A stretch of DNA of 64,000 nt from contig JAKNDB010000065.1 in assembly GCA_024305405.1 (NCBI GenBank), positions 248,001-312,000 of the forward strand, read 5' to 3'. Shown here piece by piece: positions 51,105 through 61,599 of this stretch; positions within the stretch are counted from its first letter, which is position 1; each line of letters begins with the position of its first letter. Under the pieces are notes generated by a model. That model made no database searches and was not told the DNA's origin. It saw only the letters and a list, made by a program, of their open reading frames with translations. Both the position numbers and the translations under genes were made by a program. Source of the stretch: Dirofilaria immitis. Lineage: Eukaryota; Nematoda; Chromadorea; Rhabditida; Onchocercidae.

Positions 51105-51213
51105 TTCATATATCTATCCTATAAATATTCAATATTTAATTAATTTTTATTGAATCATTTCATATATCTATCCTATAAATATTCAATATTTAATTAATTT
51201 TTATTGAATCATT
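51105..51213. repeat. Two-copy tandem repeat, about 54-bp unit
   Basis: TCATATATCTATCCTATAAA then TATTCAATATTTAATTAATT is repeated immediately and almost perfectly. Confidence 0.92.
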
Positions 51214-52297
51214 TGGTTTACTTGCCTAATGAAGTTTAAAACAGGTAAATGAATGCTTATTGAATAAATTGATTGCTGCATGTTTAAAATAAATGATAAG
51301 ATACAGTTTTAAATTGAGAAATCATGTTCATAAGATTTTTCTTTTCTTCTTTTTTTTTTTTTTAAAGAAATTTAAAGATATTTTTTAATTGAAAATGATT
51401 GATGATTTTGCCCTATGAACTTTTGTTTTCCTTGTGTTTCTTTTATTGTAATGAACAAATTTGTGGAGCTCACGAAAAGCAGAAACTTTCTCTCCGTTGA
51501 ACACCTGTTCCACGAATACGGATGGCAGAGAATAATACATTATCATGCGGTCCCTGTTCACCTCTTCTCTTCTAAATTAAATTAACAATTTCGAAGAGAA
51601 GTTTAAAGATGAAGAAATAAATTTCCTCTCTTAAAAATATACTAATGATTATTTGACATCTTCTTCATACTCTCTTATTTCATCTTATATATATATAATC
51701 AAGATTGAGAAAAGCCATCATTTTGATCTCATGTCTCTTTTTTTTTTTTTTTATTCGAAAACAAATTGCTCTTTTTCTCTCTTTATATATATATATTTAT
51801 TTATTTTTATATATTCTATTATTGTAATTTAGATGATAAGGTAGGTAGTAAGGTATGAATTAAGAAATATTTTTGCAATCATAAGCAAAACTATTTAACA
51901 TTTTTGATAATAATTATTATCTGAGAAAGATAATACCTATGATTTATGATGATTATGAAAGAATGATCTCGAGAATATCAAATAAATATATTTAAGCGAT
52001 CGTAACAACAAATTGATTAGAAAATGAAACAACATTCTGATACATTATTATTAGTTGATTAGGCTAAGTTAGTATTTAATCAATTGCAAATGTGATGCGA
52101 TTAGTAGTGCAAATAGAAGATGTAAGTGCAAGTGCAAGTGCAAATATAAGTTTAAGCACTTTTGTTGCGATTTCTTCATTCTCTCTTCTATCATCAATAT
52201 TTACGCTGAAATGATACGATAAAAAAAAAGAAAAAAAAGCTATTTGCGTTTATTGGATAGGTTGATGATCTCCACTTGCACTATACTACTTCAACTT

Positions 52298-52334
52298 ATT
52301 CAGATTTACATTCATTGTAAATGTAAATCTGAAT
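52298..52334. repeat. Perfect hairpin, 15-bp stem and 7-nt loop
   Basis: ATTCAGATTTACATT, loop CATTGTA, then AATGTAAATCTGAAT. It sits just before an (AT)n run. Function unknown. Confidence 0.8.
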
Positions 52335-52917
52335 TGATATATATATATATATATGTATATGTTTATATTTGCATATGAATTGGTTTATTTCCGGAAATCA
52401 TTTCCAGTCTATATTTATCTATTCTATCATTTATTCTATTCTATTCTATTCTATTCTATCATCTAATGAAGAAAGTATTTTTATCCAATCAATCAATCCA
52501 TTGTTATCTTTCTTCTTTTTTTTTTCTTTATAAATTTTGCAAAATTGATTGATTGATTGATGTCTAAACATTTATCGATTAGTCTGGTTGACATCATTTA
52601 TAGATATGAAATGGATCATCGATGTTTCTTCTCTCTCACAATAAAAAATATATTTACAAAACATTCTTCTTGTTGGTTAAAATTAGTGGTTAAAATGGCC
52701 CATTCAACTTATTGGCTTTTCTCTCTTTACCCTTTTCTCATTTCCATCTACCCGCACTTTCTAAATGGCAATTCTATCAATCAACTTTTTATTGCCGGCG
52801 ATATGTTGGAAGAAGAAGAAGAAGAAGAAGAAAGAGGGGAAAAGGACAACACAGTATTGCATTTCATTGCCATCTCGTGTCATACTATATGATACAACAT
52901 AAATGCAAAGGATAAAA

Positions 52918-52918
52918 A

Positions 52919-52951
<33 letters not shown>

Positions 52952-52964
52952 AAGAGAAAGAGTC
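52918..52964. repeat. (GA)n microsatellite
   Basis: AGAGAG tract grading into GAAAGA units; a (GAA)n run lies just upstream at about 52,809-52,832. Confidence 0.9.
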
Positions 52965-53092
52965 AATTATTCCTCTGTGAAATATTTTTGAAAAAAGAAT
53001 CTAGTATGAAAAGATAAAAAAAAATATTACTATAAGTGAATGGTATCTATTGCTTATAGTTAATATCCATCTTATTTATTCTTCTCTAATTT

Positions 53093-53440
53093 ACCTATCT
53101 ATCTTCCGTTTCTAGATATTTCACTAATCTTTAAACGTTCTAATTCCTTTTAATCTATTCCTATATTATTAGCATGACTTACCTATCTATCTTCCGTTTC
53201 TAGATATTTCACTAATCTTTAAACGTTCTAATTCCTGTTTAATCTCTTCCTATATTATTAGCATGACTTACCTATCTATCTTCCGTTTCTAGATATTTCA
53301 CTAATCTTTAAACGTATTCCTGTTTAATCTATTCCTATATTATTAGCATGATTTACCTATCTATCTTTCGTTTCTAGATATTTCACTAATCTTTAAACGT
53401 TCTAATTCCTTTTAATCTATTCCTATATTATTAGCATTTA
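53093..53440. repeat. Minisatellite, about 88-bp unit, four copies
   Basis: Each unit starts ACCTATCTATCTTCCGTTTC, then TAGATATTTCACTAATCTTT, AAACG, and ends ATTATTAGCATGA(C/T)TT. Copies begin near 53093, 53181, 53270 and 53355. Copies differ by small indels. The array ends about 15 bp before the acceptor-like TTATTTTAG that precedes the candidate first exon at 53490. Confidence 0.93.
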
Positions 53441-53457
53441 ATTTTGTAAATTATTTT

Positions 53458-53459
53458 AG
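53458..53459 (+). promoter_or_regulatory. Candidate trans-splice (spliced-leader) acceptor
   Basis: AAATTATTTTAG ends 30 nt before the ATG at 53490, the arrangement expected where a nematode mRNA receives a spliced leader. It could also be a normal 3' splice site of an untranslated exon. Confidence 0.4.
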
Positions 53460-53489
53460 ATTTAAATCAATCTGCCTATCACAACAATA

Positions 53490-53608
53490 ATGGCAAATGA
53501 CGAGCAAAAGGAAGAATACCATCATCAGAAGCTGCAGAAAAAGAAAGATTATTGAAGCATGAAGAAGCGGCAAAAGCACTTGGTAAACCGATCTATGATG
53601 ATATGAAG
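53490..53608 (+). CDS. Candidate alternative first exon of the glucose transporter (isoform 1), frame broken
   Basis: Starts MANDEQKEE, then the frame changes, and the remaining 30 codons read PSSEAAEKERLLKHEEAAK and ALGKPIYDDMK before a GTCAGT donor. The length is 119 nt, one short of a whole number of codons; in the starting frame a stop follows about 10 codons later. The donor lies in phase 0 of the second frame, which fits the phase-0 acceptor of the transporter core at 61231. The peptide is charged and probably a cytosolic N-terminal tail. An acceptor-like site lies 30 nt upstream of the ATG. Assignment to the transporter is by position, strand, phase and the shared MAN start with the exon at 55995; it might belong to another gene. 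Confidence 0.45.
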
Positions 53609-53694
53609 GTCAGTTTAGATAGATATATTATTATAACATCTATCTAATATTTTATCTGCTGCTATTGCAGAAATAAATGATATCTTTGCAATTT

Positions 53695-53696
<2 letters not shown>

Positions 53697-53728
<32 letters not shown>
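53697..53728. repeat. (CT)n microsatellite
   Basis: About 16 CT dinucleotides. Confidence 0.95.
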
Positions 53729-53730
<2 letters not shown>

Positions 53731-55975
53731 AAATTTATTAGAAAAAGTTTTATTTTAGTATAAGCGAAAATTATTAAAAAGCATATCGAAGGAATGTTTG
53801 ATTAATTTGAAATTCTTTTAATTTAATCAAATTACATAATAATTATCATTGAGAATTATTACGTAATGAATTTTTCTTATCTTTCATACTTTGCTTTATT
53901 TATTTATTTGAATTCTTTGATATTCAAAATTAACAATAGCAGCATATTTATGAGAACAATTAAAAGCTTAGTTATCCTTCCGAAAATATACAATATTTAT
54001 TTATTTCACTCCTTCTTTCTTATAGTCTTTCCTTCTCGTAAACATTCCTTCTTGTAAACAAAACAAAACTTTGCTATATTTACAATCTTATAGACAGGTA
54101 AATATTTGTCATGAACAAATAGAACTAACTTTACATGAGCCATTTTGTTATATACAAAAGAGAAATAATGACAATATAGCCATTATTATATTTGCATCAA
54201 TAATACATTTGCTTATCTTTCTGTTTACCATTAAAAGATAATCTTTAATACTGTTTTGTTGAAAGTTTGAAAAAGTGAAAGGTAAAAAAAAGAGAGAAAG
54301 AGAAAGAGAAAGAAAGACAGGAAGAGAAAAGTAAGGAAAGAGGTAAGAATACAAACAGATAGGAGGAATTTTTATTCAATAAAAACCGGAAAGGAAGTGT
54401 AAAAAGTGATTGAGGACAATAACATATTGAGAAAAAAAAAAGCGATACCAAATAAACATTGATGCTTTTTATTAATAATCACTAGTAAAAGTGATACGAG
54501 AAATATCACGTGATGATAATATATTCTAAATTATCACTACATGATACTTCCATGAATTTTATCTCTTTTTTTCCCATTATCAAATTGAAATAAGTTAATG
54601 AATAGTTGAAAAAAAAAAAAAAGGTGATAATATTTTATGAAAGAATGAATGAGCAGTTGTTCTATTTAACCTTTTATCGTATCATTTTATGAATGAAAAT
54701 TTATTTTATACAAATAATACAATCCATCTTTCTATCATTTACTTACTTTCGTCTCCGATGATATAAGTTTAATCTTACATTATCATAGTCATTTTTATCT
54801 CAACTTTATCACTTATGTAATATGCATAGATTAAATCTCTTTCTTTTTTTTTTTTTTCATAGATTAACGGATTATTTCGAACTAGTCATTAGTAGGTTAT
54901 TTTTTTTTTTATTATTTATTATTGCATAACAAAACTCTTTCAATTCTAACGCCTAACCGCCTGTTGATTTTCATAAAAATTTGCCCAACTTCATTTTATA
55001 CGGTCTCGCTGATGGAATAAATAAATGGAAAAATTAGTCTAAAAAAAAAGTGGCATATCAGAATTTGTTGTCTCTCGAAGTATATTTCATCCAGAAACGA
55101 ATTGCTCATTGTGAAAAACCCCAAATTCCAATTAATCTAGCCTAGATCTTTGCTTGACTAATTATTTACTTGTTGATTAAAATTGGAAAAGATATCAAAT
55201 AATGTTTATTGAGCAGTTAATAGTCAATACAATGCATTTGCATTGTATTGAATTTATAGCCAAAACGGTTAGCTAGCAAAAAGAAAATTGAGAAGCATAA
55301 ACTATCATTCATTGTCTAAATTAACTAATCGAGACTTGCACTATTTCAGCACTTCTCTTGAAATAATCGAATGATAGATGATCATGAATAATAGCTGTTT
55401 AGTTTTTCATAAGTTTTAGCAACATTACGAATTTTTACTTCTCTAAAAAAATATTTGAAATTGAATTAGCGAATGAATTTTTGTTTTTACTTTGATACAT
55501 TGTTGATGAAAATAACTTTTTGACTTTTCTTTTTTCGATGATTTTTTCGATTCATTTAGAATGGTTTAAATCAGTTATGTTTTTTTAAGACATTTTTTTG
55601 TTTTTAACCATAAATGATGCTGATCGATTTTTTCACTTTTTCTATTATTTTTAATCAAGAATGGATGGATCAATAACATTTCGAATTGAGATTTTTCTAT
55701 AGAAGCGTAAAAATTTATAGCATTCTGGTAAACTTAATCAATCAATCAATAATTTGATTTATATTAAGGAAATGTCAAATTTGCATATTTTCCTCAAGTT
55801 GTAAAAAGATTCTATTTATTGTCATAAATTCAAATAATTGAGAATGTAAGAATGAGAAGCAGCTGCTAATCGGTTAACTGCCACAATTCTCAAATCAATT
55901 TCTTATTGATTGCTTCTGTTTTCGTGGGAATCAGAGATTTTGCTTTCTGACTCAATCTGATAGCAACATTTCATT

Positions 55976-55977
55976 AG
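55976..55977 (+). promoter_or_regulatory. Candidate trans-splice acceptor before the exon at 55995
   Basis: ACATTTCATTAG ends 17 nt before the ATG of the MANEEIAK exon, a normal distance for spliced-leader addition in nematodes. Confidence 0.35.
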
Positions 55978-55994
55978 CAACCAACGGGAACTAA

Positions 55995-56018
55995 ATGGCT
56001 AATGAGGAAATTGCAAAG
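55995..56018 (+). CDS. Candidate alternative first exon of the glucose transporter (isoform 2)
   Basis: Encodes MANEEIAK and is followed at once by a strong GTATGT donor in phase 0, compatible with the transporter core at 61231. It shares the MAN start and acidic/charged character with the exon at 53490. The exon is only eight codons long, so the call rests on the ATG, the donor, the phase and the acceptor-like TTTCATTAG just upstream. In C. elegans, fgt-1 is known to make isoforms that differ at the N-terminus, which supports the idea but does not prove it. Confidence 0.45.
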
Positions 56019-56753
56019 GTATGTATTTCATTCATCATCACTTTCTCATATATCCATCCTCCTGTAGTCTTTTTTTTCTTCGAGCATTCTCGATTTTTTT
56101 TTTTCAAAAATTTATCCCAATTTTCATTTACTGTCAATTTTGTAAAGTGCATATTCATTACGATAGTTTGAAGTGAAGTGTAATCATTGTATTTACTGAA
56201 ATTATTTAAATCAAGATTGCTTACATTGTCATGGTAGGCAAAATTTATTGTGAAAATGGCCTTGAAATAATACCGATTATTTCTTATTTTTACATCTTTG
56301 AAAATATATTTACTGTAAAAGATTAGCCAACTAATTTACTAATAGAAATAAATAGTGGATTTTTGTTTAATGCAAATTTTTTCTTTTTTTTGTTTTGTTT
56401 TTGTGACTTATTCATTTCATGTTAAAAGGAAAAAAAACGATAAAAGTAGTATTTCCGTTTAACATTTCTTTATAACCCTCATGAAAATTTTTCATTTTCA
56501 GTTTTTTTTTCTTTTTTCTTTTTTTTTTATTATATATATACTTGTTTCTCTTTAATTTTATCCTTTTTTTTTCCTTTATATACTTGTTTTCTCTTAGTTT
56601 CATTTTTAAAATTCTTTCTATTCAATTCATCAAAAGTTTTGTTTAAGATTTGAAGATTCTTTGAAAATTTATAAGCCATTTTAAATTAAAGAAGTTATGA
56701 TTGGAAATAAATATTTCAAATAAAATGATGATTCTTTGTCAATTGTTAATATT

Positions 56754-57166
56754 ATCATGAAAACTAGCGATTTTCAATATTATCATGAAAATTAGCGATT
56801 TTCATTATTATCATGAAAATTATTGATTTTCAATATTATCATGGAGATTAGTGATTTTCAATATTAGAATTGAAATTAGTGATTTTCAATATTTTCATGG
56901 AGATTATTGATTTTCAATATTATCATGAAAGTCAGTGATTTCCAACATTATCATGAAAATTATTGGTTTTCAATATTATCATGGAGATTATTGATTTTCA
57001 ATATTAGAATTGAAATTAGCGATTTTCAATATTAGAATTGAAATTAGTGATTTTTAATATTATCTTGAAAATTATTGATTTTCAATATTATCATGAAAAT
57101 TATTGATTTTCAATATTATCATGGAGATTAGTGATTTTGAATATTAGAATTGAAATTAGTGATTTT
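56754..57166. repeat. 28-bp minisatellite, 14 units plus a partial, with a 140-bp higher-order period
   Basis: The consensus unit is TATCATGAAAATTAKTGATT plus TTCAATAT. Unit types repeat every five: units 4, 9 and 14 carry TATCATGGAGATTA, units 5, 10 and 15 carry TAGAATTGAAATTA, and units 3, 8 and 13 carry TATCATGAAAATTATTG. The array lies between candidate alternative first exons of the transporter gene. It has no spacer-repeat structure, so it is not CRISPR-like. Confidence 0.93.
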
Positions 57167-60100
57167 TTTTTTTGAAAGAATAATAATAATAAATGATACT
57201 ATTTTTGCTCATTTAATTTGATTTCATGAAAAAAAAAAACAAAAATGATAAAATAAATTATTCGAAGAAATAATTAGCATATCTGAAAATAAGCAAGTAG
57301 GAAGGAAGAAAAATCTAAAAATATATACATATTGCATCATCTATAAAGTTTTGTGTTAGGGAAATTTCTCAAGGGAATTTTGCTATTTTATAGAAGTCAA
57401 ATATATTGGCATATTTTTTTTTCTTTTTTCTTCCATTATTTCATTTAATTTTTTTATTTTGACTATTATATGCTTATTTTCCTATTTAGATAATTGATTT
57501 CTTTTTCAATTTTTAATTAAAATTTATTAACAGTTTTTTTTTGTTTTCAATTTATTAATTTTTTAATTTGAAATTTGCCAAATGTTGATGAAAGATTCAG
57601 AAATCTTTGTTCATTTAATATGAATCATTTGCTTTATTCGAATTGATCGTTAGCTGTTATAAAATCATTATTGTGATATTTAATTAGTTCTATAGCTTTG
57701 TAACAGTCGTATGCCATTCATCTCATTCAGTACCATAATGTATTCAAATTTCAAACATCGATGAAAGTTGAAAATTAATATAACGAAACAATTGTTGCAA
57801 CAAGCGATGGATTGATGCTATGCTTCAATTTTCAGTCTTTAACTTTTCAGCCTTTTTTCTCGAGAAGGGCAAGCATTTTATATTAGTTGTCGAAAAAAAA
57901 ATGAAAAACCAAGTGCCGCAGCAAATGAGGATAGATGCTTTTTTTTTTTAAATTTGATAGCATCATTATCGATATTTTTATCATTTTGTTTTAAAATTCA
58001 TTCATATTTATATTCAATGTAATCTTTAACTTCTGATGATTTTATAAAGATTCTATCTAAATTGGATTATCATTTATTTGTTTATTTTAATATAAACTAT
58101 TAGATAATCTAAATTTTATTGAAATATATACTTATGAATAAGTTTTAATATATAAGTTATTATTGTTGCATTATTGATCGTTTAATCAAATGATCATTGT
58201 AGTATATATATTACATGTCTTTCAAAACTAGTCACTACGATTGTACCGTGTCTCGCAAATTATGCGATTCTTCAATCAGGTAAGATAATGAAATAGTGAT
58301 AAGACGATAAATAAAGGGTGATGGGATATTGTCTCATCGGCGATAAATGATGTTTGATATGAGAAAGTCCGTGAGAATGACTTTACTGATGTTGCTAATG
58401 TCATTGAAAATCATAGTATTAGTGGTTCTCAATCGTTATACATTGTCGTTTATTTTCATTACGTATACATACATATATATATATATATATGTATATCTTT
58501 ATTTCATTTATAGTATTATCGTCGAGAATGATATATCGGTCATTACTCCCATTATTTTACATTAAAAGTTTTCCCTTTTAAGTTGAATTTCTAAATTTAA
58601 TATTTAATATCTTCTGAGATATCATTAAAAGTCTTTTGTTTCTCTCTTTCTTCATCTTTTGCTATTATTTCTTTAATGCACTATCTTTTATATATTTCCG
58701 ATAAATCAATCAGTTTGCATAATAGTTATTAAAGAGTAGGAAAGTAAATTAATCGTAATGTTTATGGATAGAAGAGTGCCCTTTTATTTTCTCTCTTTTC
58801 CTTCTTATTTATCTAAATTAGTTCCTTTAAGATTAATAATTTTGATGAATTTAATTTAATTGCAACATATTACTTTACAGTTTATCTAATATATCATATA
58901 GTTTTTTTTTTTTTTGTTTGTTATTTAAAAATTTTTACTTATTTTCTAAAACTTTACGATTCATAATTCTTATGACAAATTTTACTTTCTAAATTGCAAA
59001 TTGCAATGATAACATTTTAAAATTGGTAAAAGGAACAAAGGCTTTGCAAAGTAAAAAATGCCATAAAAGATCACTCCTGAATGCCATAAACTTTACATAT
59101 TCTTTTTCTTTCTTGTTGCTTATCACTTAAAAATGTTCTTTGATCGGCATTTGTATATGACCACATGTCTGTAAAATGATAAAATAGCAAAATGATAAAA
59201 ACATCCCATCCTTTCAATTAAATATTTAAATATGAGGATTGACTTTGTCTAATTGCTCATTTCTCACATTGATTAAAGTTTTAATTTTATTGTAATCATG
59301 AAAGTTTTTTTTTTTAGTGAAATAAATCAGTTTTAAATTATCCTAATAATTATCATATAGTTATTGCTATTTAGAAATAACATTTCACAAATCAAAATAA
59401 GAAATAAGAAAATCAACAAGAAATTAAATTATATTCAATCTCATATCTTCTAACTTCTTCTGCTATTACTACTACTACTATTATTATAATGTTTATCATA
59501 TTTATTGATTATTATTGCAACATTGTTAGTAAACAATTAGTGTTTTGCCATTAATCCTTTTTCATCGCTTTATGAATATTCAGATGGAATAATTCTATAT
59601 TTATGATGAAATTTATGTTTATGTAATCAAAAATCACAGAAATAATTTTATGATTTGACAATCAGTTATAATTTCATCGTTGTATTTTGCTTAACTTAAC
59701 CTTTCGTCAATTTCATCATTTGTCATTTTTTCTTTAATATCTAATTTATATGATATTTCAAATATTTTATATTGTTAATTCATTTATCGTAGTATTAAGT
59801 AAATCAAAATGATATTTCATTTTATCACTAGAATGCAAAAGGATTTTAATTCGTTTAGAATAATCAAATTTTTAACTTTCACTGATAGCATTTAATTTGA
59901 AAATCTGGACTTCATATATTTGTGATACTTTTTTTCATACTGATTTTTTTTTCCCCAACTAAGCAAATTGCAATCAATAGATTATCATTGTTTTTCCATT
60001 GAAATATATAATTAGTTGATATAAAACATATGAATAAATATATATGATTATTTCAGTTTAATATCGAAAATTTTTTCTCCTTCATTAAAAAATAACGGGG

Positions 60101-60663
60101 AAAAAATATGAAAATAAAATAATGTTTAGATGAAATTAAAGCTGGAAATTTGACTAGTTATATGTTTTAATAATTGAAACTGGAAGAGTTAAATAACAGC
60201 CCGTTGAAGTATGTATATATATATATTTTTTAAATGATTGCTATTTATTTAGTTACTTTATCTTTTTTTTTTTTTTAACTCTCTAATTATCGATAACAAA
60301 AATTTTTGCAAAGCTTTGCGTGTTCTGCGATTTAATTTTGTTGCAATTGATTTTGAAGGCAATTGAAATGAAGTAAAATATTTCAATTGAATCCAGTAAT
60401 TGTAAAATAGCTCATTACATTTGATTCCTAGATTATCATATCTTGAACAGAAGGCAAAAACAAGGAACTGAAATCATCAATTCATCAGCAACAATATCTT
60501 CTCCTATATTACGCAATCATTTCGACTGATAAATATATATATATATTTTTTTTTACTTTCGGTGATCTGTTACCGATAGCAGAAGATTATTTTGCGGTAG
60601 AAAAATAATTGTGTTTTTTTGACAAAAACATTTTCAAAATTGAATCATTTGTGCACTGAGAAA

Positions 60664-60693
60664 ATGTTGGGAAAAAATCAACAAACAGGTGAA
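60664..60693 (+). CDS. Candidate alternative first exon of the glucose transporter (isoform 3)
   Basis: Encodes MLGKNQQTGE and is followed by GTACGT. It is the exon nearest to the core (537-nt intron) and in the right phase (0). No obvious acceptor-like site lies directly upstream, so this could be a promoter-proximal first exon transcribed from its own promoter. Confidence 0.6.
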
Positions 60694-61230
60694 GTACGTA
60701 TTACCTTTCTATTATATCTTTAAACTTCTTTTAAAGTTTAAAAATTTTAATTTCTATCACTTTTTAGACAATTTATATAGCATAGATTTTTATCTGTTGC
60801 ATTTTTTCTCGTATTCTATCTTTTTATTTATTCCCGAAAGAATCGAACTTTATTTGGAAAGTATCTTTTAAGCATTTTATTTGCTTAGATAAAGTACAAA
60901 GTAATAAATATGCAAAAAAATGATTAATTATTAATTTTTAATACTTTTCAAAAATATTTCTGGAAATTGAAACTTTCACTTTTATTTAATCGTCTCTTTC
61001 TTTTATGCTATCAAAAGTATTTTTAAAAAATTGGGAAAAAAAAGGATTTTTGATAAGATATTATCATCGATTGGATTAGCAGCAGAAAGGAATATTTGTC
61101 GGCTTATATAAATTTTTTACAATATTATATAATCTTTGCTATTAAAAAAATAAATGAATAAAAATAAGACTAAATTCAAAATTTAATACCATTTCATCGT
61201 CGAACTTCAATAACCATTTGAAATTTTCAG

Positions 61231-61549
61231 GGTGGATGGACGCAACCATTGCTGATGGCTGTTGCTTCAGCAGCGGTCGGTGGTTCATTTCAATTCGGTT
61301 ATCATATCGGATGTGTTAATGTTCCTGCAAAAGTATCTTTAATAAATTATTTAGTCTGATTTCTATCTTACATGTCTGTTTGATTTTTGCTTTATATTCA
61401 AACTTGCTTCGATTTTTCGTTCGAAAATCAATTGCAATTTCAGGTAATCAAATTATGGATGATCGAATCTCATAAGGAACTTTTTGGCGAGACATTGACG
61501 CTTGATGAAATTGGCAGAGTTCAATGATATGTTTTTTCCTTTCTTATTT

Positions 61550-61599
<50 letters not shown>

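Larger units (their letters stand above)
43191..53092. other. Long AT-rich intergenic tract; no gene recognised
   Basis: Nearly 10 kb with poly-T tracts, TCA/CAT microsatellites and short low-complexity ORFs only. Listed structures: GATA repeat at 45.8 kb, CAT repeats at 46.7-47.2 kb, duplication at 51.1-51.2 kb, hairpin at 52.3 kb and GA repeat at 52.9 kb. An Asp-rich minus-strand ORF at 46890-47099 derives from the CAT repeat. I see no conserved motif in any frame. Confidence 0.65.
53609..60663. other. Long AT-rich tract, probably intron/promoter DNA of the transporter gene
   Basis: Apart from the candidate exon at 55995 and the repeats listed, I see no gene. It includes a 26-nt palindrome at 55225-55250 (CAATACAATGCA and its reverse complement around TT) and an (AT)n run near 58,469-58,490. 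Minor ORFs are Phe/Ser/Lys-rich translations of T- or GA-rich DNA. Confidence 0.55.

Noticed and set aside
56754..57166. CRISPR-like array of regular 28-bp repeats
   Set aside because: Units are contiguous without unique spacers, in a eukaryotic context, with no cas genes; this is a minisatellite.
58347..58370. Possible fourth alternative first exon of the transporter (MMFDMRKS followed by GTGAGA, phase 0)
   Set aside because: Only an ATG and a donor-like hexamer support it; no acceptor-like site upstream and no resemblance to the other N-termini.
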